A stretch of 64,000 bases of DNA from Negativicutes bacterium (GTDB lineage: Bacteria; Bacillota_C; Negativicutes; Sporomusales_B; JARLHX01), in contig JARLHY010000005.1 in the NCBI GenBank assembly GCA_031292015.1, forward strand, positions 1 to 64,000. The letters run 5' to 3'. The first letter of the stretch is position 1, and every line of letters begins with the position of its first letter. The position numbers and the translations under genes are program-made. Shown here piece by piece: positions 59,457-64,000 of the stretch. The notes under the pieces were generated by a model. The model saw only the letters and a list, made by a program, of their open reading frames with translations. It was not told the DNA's origin and searched no databases.

Positions 59457-60644
59457 TTAGACATTGGCCATACGATAAATGGCTTTGACATCCTCAACCT
59501 GCAGCGGTTTGACCGGGCCGACGAGGCGCTTGCCGAAGAGGCAGCATTTTTGGGCCATTTCTTCGATCTGAGCCTCTGTCAAAGTACCGACCCCAAGCTG
59601 GGAAAGGTTGATCGGCATGTCGATGGCGGTGAAGAATTCCTCGGTTTTCTTGATGCCCTCCAGCGCGGTGACCTTGGGATCGATGGGATCCAGGACACAG
59701 TCCCATACGTTGATCGCATACTGCACGAAACGGTTGACGTCAGCCTCCACCACGTAGCGGGCCCACCAGCACCAGATGGCCGCCAGACCGGCGCCGTGCG
59801 CCACATCGAACAGCGCGCTCAGTTCATGTTCAATCAGATGACCGGAAAAATTGCCCTGGCTGCCGAGTCCGGTCAGCTGATTATGGGACAGGCTGCCTGA
59901 CCACATGACTTCGGAGCGGGCTTTGTAGTCCCGGGGATCTTCCATACAGAGTTTTCCGTATTTGATGGTGTTGCGCAATACTTGTTCGGCGATGCGGTCG
60001 GTGAGCTCGTTGCCCCGTTGGGCGCAGAAATAGCGCTCGATGGTGTGCATCATGATATCCACGACACCGCACCCAGTCTGGTAAGGCGGAAGATTGTATG
60101 TAAGTTCGGGGTTCATAAAAGCAAATTTCGGGCGGATGATATTGTTGTTGAAACCTTTTTTCAGCAAACCGTCTTCCTTGGTGATAACGCTGGACTGGCT
60201 GGTTTCGCTTCCCGCCGCGGCGATAGTCAGGACCACCCCTACCGGCAGGCAGGCCGTCGGGAGCACTTTGCCGTCGTAGATATCCCATATATCGAGACCG
60301 GGGTTGGCAAGAGCCATCGCGATGGCCTTGCCGGAATCGATGACGCTGCCGCCGCCGACCGCGAGAACAAAGTCGACCTTCTCCCTGCGGCAGAGTTCCA
60401 CCCCTTCGAGCACAAGGCCCAGCCTGGGATTCGGTACGACGCCGCCGAAGGATATATAGTTGATACCGGCTTCACGGAGGCTGCCCTCTATACGATCAAG
60501 CAACCCAGAAGCTCTGGCGCTTTTTCCGCCGAAATGAAGCATCACCTTGGTGCCGCCCCACGCCTTGATTTCGTTTCCGACGTTCTTTTCGACATCTTTG
60601 CCGAAGATAACCTTAGTTGGTGAATAAAACTCAAAATTGTTCAT
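59457..60644 (-). CDS. Iron-containing alcohol dehydrogenase
   Basis: A 395-residue group III alcohol dehydrogenase. The nucleotide site is VLAVGGGSVIDSGKAIA; metal ligands fall in VVDIMMHTIERYF and the LIEHELSALFDVAHGAGLAAIW region (His residues), the latter close to the BdhA/YqhD group. It would reduce aldehydes to alcohols or the reverse. The start is the ATG at 60644 with GGAGG; an upstream frame of 11 codons is not supported. Single gene with its own promoter and terminator. Confidence 0.93.
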   Translation of the reverse strand: MNNFEFYSPTKVIFGKDVEKNVGNEIKAWGGTKVMLHFGGKSARASGLLDRIEGSLREAGINYISFGGVVPNPRLGLVLEGVELCRREKVDFVLAVGGGSVIDSGKAIAMALANPGLDIWDIYDGKVLPTACLPVGVVLTIAAAGSETSQSSVITKEDGLLKKGFNNNIIRPKFAFMNPELTYNLPPYQTGCGVVDIMMHTIERYFCAQRGNELTDRIAEQVLRNTIKYGKLCMEDPRDYKARSEVMWSGSLSHNQLTGLGSQGNFSGHLIEHELSALFDVAHGAGLAAIWCWWARYVVEADVNRFVQYAINVWDCVLDPIDPKVTALEGIKKTEEFFTAIDMPINLSQLGVGTLTEAQIEEMAQKCCLFGKRLVGPVKPLQVEDVKAIYRMANV

Positions 60645-60675
60645 TACCGTTCCTCCTTTTTCAATGCACAGTTCC

Positions 60676-60703
60676 ATAGTAACGCTTCGGGTAAATTAGT
60701 CAA
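60676..60703 (-). promoter_or_regulatory. Sigma-A promoter of the alcohol dehydrogenase gene
   Basis: TTGACT (60703-60698), 16 bases, TACTAT (60681-60676) on the minus strand, 32 bases upstream of the ATG. Confidence 0.55.
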
Positions 60704-60733
60704 TAGTTATTCGGCGAATTTGGCGTGAAGAAT

Positions 60734-60765
60734 AAAAAAAGCCTCTACCGTAACCGTAAAGGCTG
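60734..60765 (-). terminator. Weak terminator of the 69-residue protein gene
   Basis: A short hairpin AGCCT...AGGCT with internal mismatches, followed by seven T on the minus strand. Confidence 0.6.
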
Positions 60766-60805
60766 ATTATGAGTGCAAAAGAACCTGCCGGCCGAAGATA
60801 ATTGC

Positions 60806-61015
60806 CTATAAACTGTCAACTCTATTTTCTTCTTCCTGCGCACCGTTGGCTAAAATCGCCTGAAGGCACTGAATGACTTCCCGCAAGGTATCGATCTGGC
60901 CATTCTTATAACCCCGGTGAAAGCTCTCTTCTTCCAGATTGAAACAGTATTTTTCCTCAAGATCGATTTTTACCTTGAGATTCTTGAGGTACTCCTTCGT
61001 TTTACACTCCAGCAT
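60806..61015 (-). CDS. Small charged helical protein of unknown function
   Basis: A 69-residue protein, mostly charged and likely helical (KEYLKNLKVKIDLEEKYCFNLEEE; REVIQCLQAILANGAQEEEN). It has three Cys but no motif. The Spo0E SxxxD signature is absent. The ATG follows AGAGGGG. It is probably real given its spacing, ribosome site and terminator, but no function can be given. Confidence 0.65.
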   Translation of the reverse strand: MLECKTKEYLKNLKVKIDLEEKYCFNLEEESFHRGYKNGQIDTLREVIQCLQAILANGAQEEENRVDSL

Positions 61016-61247
61016 GACATTCCCCTCTTCTACTGCGTTCTATCCGACACAAGATTTAGTATAATTTCCCTATTATTCGTTCTACATAAATCAACACATT
61101 CCTACATTAAATTCCAATAATTGACGTGAAAACGTGAGAATTTTTGTATTTTCGAACTAAAATAGCTATAGCCGGCCTGTTTTGGACAACCTGGCGGCGG
61201 AAAAAGCCGTCCAGGCTGATGCCCGCGGACCTGATTGCCGAAAAAAA

Positions 61248-61264
61248 GAGCGCCGCTGGCGCTC
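61248..61264 (-). terminator. Terminator of the racemase gene
   Basis: GAGCGCC/GGCGCTC stem with a GCT loop, followed by TTTTTTT on the minus strand. Confidence 0.9.
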
Positions 61265-61284
61265 CACTTCGGTTTGGTTATTCT

Positions 61285-61977
61285 TTATGCCAGCAGGTAG
61301 CTTACAATGGCGTCAATATGAATGCGGGTCGTGTCCAAAAGCACAGTGTCCAGATCATTCTCCTTGATGATGAGCGGCAGTTCAGTGCAGCCGAGAACCA
61401 GCGCATCAGCCTTGTTTTCAGCCAGCATCCGCGTGGCGATCTCGAGCACCGTTTTTTTATCTTCCGGCAGAACAATACCCTCCTGCAGGTTTGGAAAGAT
61501 AATATTATGGATGGCCTGTTGCTCATCTTCCACCGGGACAAAGGCGTCAATACCATATTTCGCGAACGCCGCGGAATATAGTCCGCTGCTCATGGTAAAA
61601 GCCGTGCCGAAAATCACGACTTTTTTGCATTTCTTGGCCTGGGCATATCGGCAGGTTTCGTCGACGATGCTGATCAGGGGCAGGGGGGATTGGCGCTGAA
61701 CCTCATCGAAAACGATGTGCGCGGTGTTGGCCGTCATAGCCGCGAACTCGGCCCCACCGGCCGCCAGGCTGTTGATCGAGCCGACCAGCCGCCCGGTGAA
61801 TTCATCCCATTGTTTATTCGAGGCATAGGAATACAACTCGGCAAGATTCAAGCTATCGATGATTAGCAGCGGATTGTTGTCACCGGCGGTCCTCCGGCGG
61901 TGACCCTCGATGATCCCCTTGTAGTAATCCAGTGTGGATTCCGGGCCGATTCCGCCAACCAGTCCGCATTTTTTCAT
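61285..61977 (-). CDS. Aspartate/glutamate racemase-family protein
   Basis: A 230-residue PLP-independent amino-acid racemase. It starts KKCGLVGGIGPESTLDYYKGI; the first catalytic region is FAAMTANTAHIVFDEV, where Thr replaces the usual Cys (TANTAH in place of CNTAH), and the second is ALVLGCTELPLII with its Cys intact. Loss of one of the two Cys suggests a related activity or a one-base mechanism, such as the EcL-DER type or a lyase-like function. The start has a GGGAGGCGG site. Confidence 0.87.
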   Translation of the reverse strand: MKKCGLVGGIGPESTLDYYKGIIEGHRRRTAGDNNPLLIIDSLNLAELYSYASNKQWDEFTGRLVGSINSLAAGGAEFAAMTANTAHIVFDEVQRQSPLPLISIVDETCRYAQAKKCKKVVIFGTAFTMSSGLYSAAFAKYGIDAFVPVEDEQQAIHNIIFPNLQEGIVLPEDKKTVLEIATRMLAENKADALVLGCTELPLIIKENDLDTVLLDTTRIHIDAIVSYLLA

Positions 61978-62245
61978 GATAACCGCCTCCCGCCAATTTT
62001 TCGAAGCCTTTTGAATTCATTGTCTACTATCCACTTCGGCCACAGGCACGCCGTATCCTACCTCATGCGCCGCCTAAAATTGTCTTTCTCTCAGCCAATC
62101 TTCACCGGACAATTCTCGGCAAGTCAATTGCCGCACTGCCGTTACCGAATACTGAGCGAACGCACGTCTATAATTACCTTAATTCGTTAATAATAGATAA
62201 AATTACAATTTCCTTGGACGGTACTACTCTGTTACAGGGGCCGAT

Positions 62246-64000
62246 ATGATAACCAATAATGTAATCACCAAGAGTTATAATGCTATCAAAAAATTGCTGC
62301 TGTACCAGCCTCCGCTGGATCCGAGCCCGTTTGTTCTGGAAGAGGCATCGGATAACAGGCAGTCCGAGCCGGCTCAGGCCCAGGATAACCTGGCAAATTC
62401 CCTGCATAATCTTGAAGCATTACAACGCTATGCCCATCGTGTCACCGCGTTTTTGACCAAGGCAAATATGGTCTTACACCAGGGTCAATACCCGGATAAA
62501 CTCACCGATTTGAAAGCTGAATATCAGGCTCTAGAAAAGCAACAATCTGAACTGGAACCTATTTTGTCGGCATATCAAAGCGGCCTGGGCGTGACCAGTG
62601 ATCGTCCTATCACAACCAGCCTGGAAGAAAACCGGAAGATGATTGAAACTCTATACTCCCTGCCCCTTAACAAAGATATTATTATTCGGGAAATAGACAT
62701 ACCGTCAGACCCACCAATTAAAGCTATGGCTATTTTTATTGACGGTATGGTCGATACCAAAAATCAAAACCTCGCGATCTTCCAGCCTCTCATGCTGCTG
62801 GGTCCGGATCAGCGCAGGTTATATGACGGTGATTTGGTGGACAGCATCATAAGGAAGTATCTGCCCACCAACCAAGTCAACCGGGCGAGCAATTTCACCG
62901 AACTGCAGGAGGGCATCAACAGCGGAAATACTGCGCTCATTTTCGACGGCATAACGGAAGCAATCTTAGTCAATACAAAAGGCTGGGAGCACCGCAGCAT
63001 TGAAAAGCCGAGCACAGAGCCGACAGTGCGCGGTTCCCAGGCTGGTTTTACGGAAAACTTACGGACGAATACCACGCTGATCCGAACCATCATGCGAAAC
63101 AGCGATCTTGTCACAGAAATGCTTAAAGTAGGTGAACGCAGCAAAACAACCGTCGCCCTGCTATATATGAAGAGTGTGGCTAATCCCCAGCTGGTGGCCG
63201 AAGTCAAACGGCGTATTCATGGAATTCGCACCGATAATCTGGACAGCTCAGGTACTTTAATCCAATTCATCGAAGACCATCCCGGCCTTCCTTTTCCGCA
63301 AAGCCTGTCCACCGAACGTCCCGACCGTGTCGGGCCTCACTTGTCTGAAGGCCGGGTAGCTCTTATTGTGGACGGCAATCCGTACGTACATGTTTTGCCG
63401 GTAAGTTTCTTCACTTTTTTTCATGCCTCGGAAGATTTCAGCCTGCCGCTCCCAGTAGCAAATTTCCAGAGGTTTTTACGTCTTTTCGGAGCGCTGATAG
63501 CCACCATTCTTCCCCCACTTTATATTGCAATCAGCTATTTTCATGTCGAAGCATTGCCGACCCAGCTGCTGCTGGCTATTGCCGGTTCGCGGGAAGAAGT
63601 TCCCTTTCCCGCCTGGTTTGAAGTGCTGGTAATGGAAATATCGTTTGAGTTAATCCGCGAAGCCGGGGTGAGGGTTCCCGGAATACTGGGCACAACCATC
63701 GGTATTGTTGGCGCAATCATACTGGGGCAGGCCGCTGTAACCGCACATATAGTAAGCCCTGCCGTGGTTGTCGTCATCGCCATTACCGGTCTGGCTTCGT
63801 TTACGATTCCCGATTACCTAATGGCAGCCGCCATTCGCCTGCTGCGCTTTTTGTTGCTGCTGTTTTCAGTATTTATGGGTCTTGTAGGTTTGGCTACCAT
63901 CCTATTATGGCTGACTGTGATATTGTGCAGTATGAAATCTTTCGGTATGCCGTACATGACGCCGATCGCACCGAAGACCGGAGCGGGCTTTGACGTGGTC
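62246..64000 (+). CDS. GerA-family spore germination receptor subunit A (3' end outside window)
   Basis: The first 585 codons of a GerAA-type protein; the frame stays open to the window edge. The soluble N-terminal region (about 1-400) carries the conserved block VRGSQAGFTENLRTNTTLIR, then SKTTVALLYMKSVANP and EDHPGLPFPQ; membrane helices follow (FLRLFGALIATILPPLYIAISYF; EISFELIREAGVRVPG; LGTTIGIVGAIILGQAAV; SPAVVVVIAITGLASFTIPDY). It forms, with B and C subunits, an inner-membrane nutrient receptor of the spore. The N-terminus has an extra Gln/Glu-rich stretch of about 120 residues. The ATG at 62246 has an AGGGG site. It shows that the organism makes endospores. Confidence 0.93.
   Translation, partial: MITNNVITKSYNAIKKLLLYQPPLDPSPFVLEEASDNRQSEPAQAQDNLANSLHNLEALQRYAHRVTAFLTKANMVLHQGQYPDKLTDLKAEYQALEKQQSELEPILSAYQSGLGVTSDRPITTSLEENRKMIETLYSLPLNKDIIIREIDIPSDPPIKAMAIFIDGMVDTKNQNLAIFQPLMLLGPDQRRLYDGDLVDSIIRKYLPTNQVNRASNFTELQEGINSGNTALIFDGITEAILVNTKGWEHRSIEKPSTEPTVRGSQAGFTENLRTNTTLIRTIMRNSDLVTEMLKVGERSKTTVALLYMKSVANPQLVAEVKRRIHGIRTDNLDSSGTLIQFIEDHPGLPFPQSLSTERPDRVGPHLSEGRVALIVDGNPYVHVLPVSFFTFFHASEDFSLPLPVANFQRFLRLFGALIATILPPLYIAISYFHVEALPTQLLLAIAGSREEVPFPAWFEVLVMEISFELIREAGVRVPGILGTTIGIVGAIILGQAAVTAHIVSPAVVVVIAITGLASFTIPDYLMAAAIRLLRFLLLLFSVFMGLVGLATILLWLTVILCSMKSFGMPYMTPIAPKTGAGFDVV

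Overview
The window looks like chromosome from an anaerobic, endospore-forming acetogen with a diderm envelope, most likely a member of the Sporomusaceae (Negativicutes). The grounds are a complete CODH/acetyl-CoA synthase operon, pyruvate:ferredoxin oxidoreductase, a GerA-type spore germination receptor gene, sporulation-type promoters, and an RND efflux pair that would be expected in a two-membrane cell. This assignment is inferred from gene content; no 16S gene is present. Nearly all genes are on the minus strand. No tRNA, rRNA, CRISPR array or insertion sequence was seen.

Layout. Positions 1-5460 hold two paralogous minus-strand genes for repeat proteins: a Cys/His-rich head with 11-residue repeats, a conserved linker, then about 40 coiled-coil repeats built on 21 or 28 residues. 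Both have near-identical sigma-K/sigma-E-like promoters, so I infer spore-surface proteins made in the mother cell. 5.6-9.1 kb is PFOR. 9.3-16.5 kb is a reductive pyrimidine (or hydantoin) degradation set: transaminase, PreA, dihydropyrimidinase, NCS1 permease and a PucR regulator. 16.6-23.3 kb is a short-chain hydroxy-acid/fatty-acid CoA module (GntP permease, MaoC hydratase, acyl-CoA dehydrogenase, CoA-transferase) with a textbook sigma-54 promoter, a cluster of palindromes and its enhancer-binding activator. 23.5-27.8 kb is a GntR-controlled operon (cyclase-family hydrolase, DASS transporter, HMGL-type lyase/synthase).

28-45.5 kb is mixed: a small protein with a sporulation-type promoter, GNAT, PPOX and SDR enzymes, two tandem small HTH proteins leading into an RND efflux pair, a membrane metallophosphoesterase, a broken esterase, membrane proteins of unknown role, a gamma-glutamyltransferase, a Cache-PAS-PP2C-HATPase signalling protein and an amidohydrolase.

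45.6-57.5 kb is a ten-gene Wood-Ljungdahl operon transcribed right to left: cooT, a DUF3786 gene, cooC, cooS/acsA, acsB, acsC, an acsV/RACo gene, a second CooC-like ATPase (acsF), acsD, acsE. Upstream lie a GntR/UTRA repressor gene and a stand-alone corrinoid protein gene. An identical 20-bp operator-like sequence precedes both the corrinoid-gntR transcript and the CODH/ACS operon, which suggests one repressor governs both. 59.4-62 kb holds an iron-dependent alcohol dehydrogenase, a small protein and an Asp/Glu racemase; the window ends inside a plus-strand gerA-type gene.

Functionally, pyruvate oxidation (PFOR), CO/CO2 and methyl-group handling (CODH/ACS, corrinoid proteins) and catabolic entry routes for pyrimidines and short acyl acids meet at acetyl-CoA. 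The strongest candidates for new biology are the GntR-operator pair linking a corrinoid protein to CODH/ACS, and the sporulation-promoter-driven Cys/His coiled-coil proteins.
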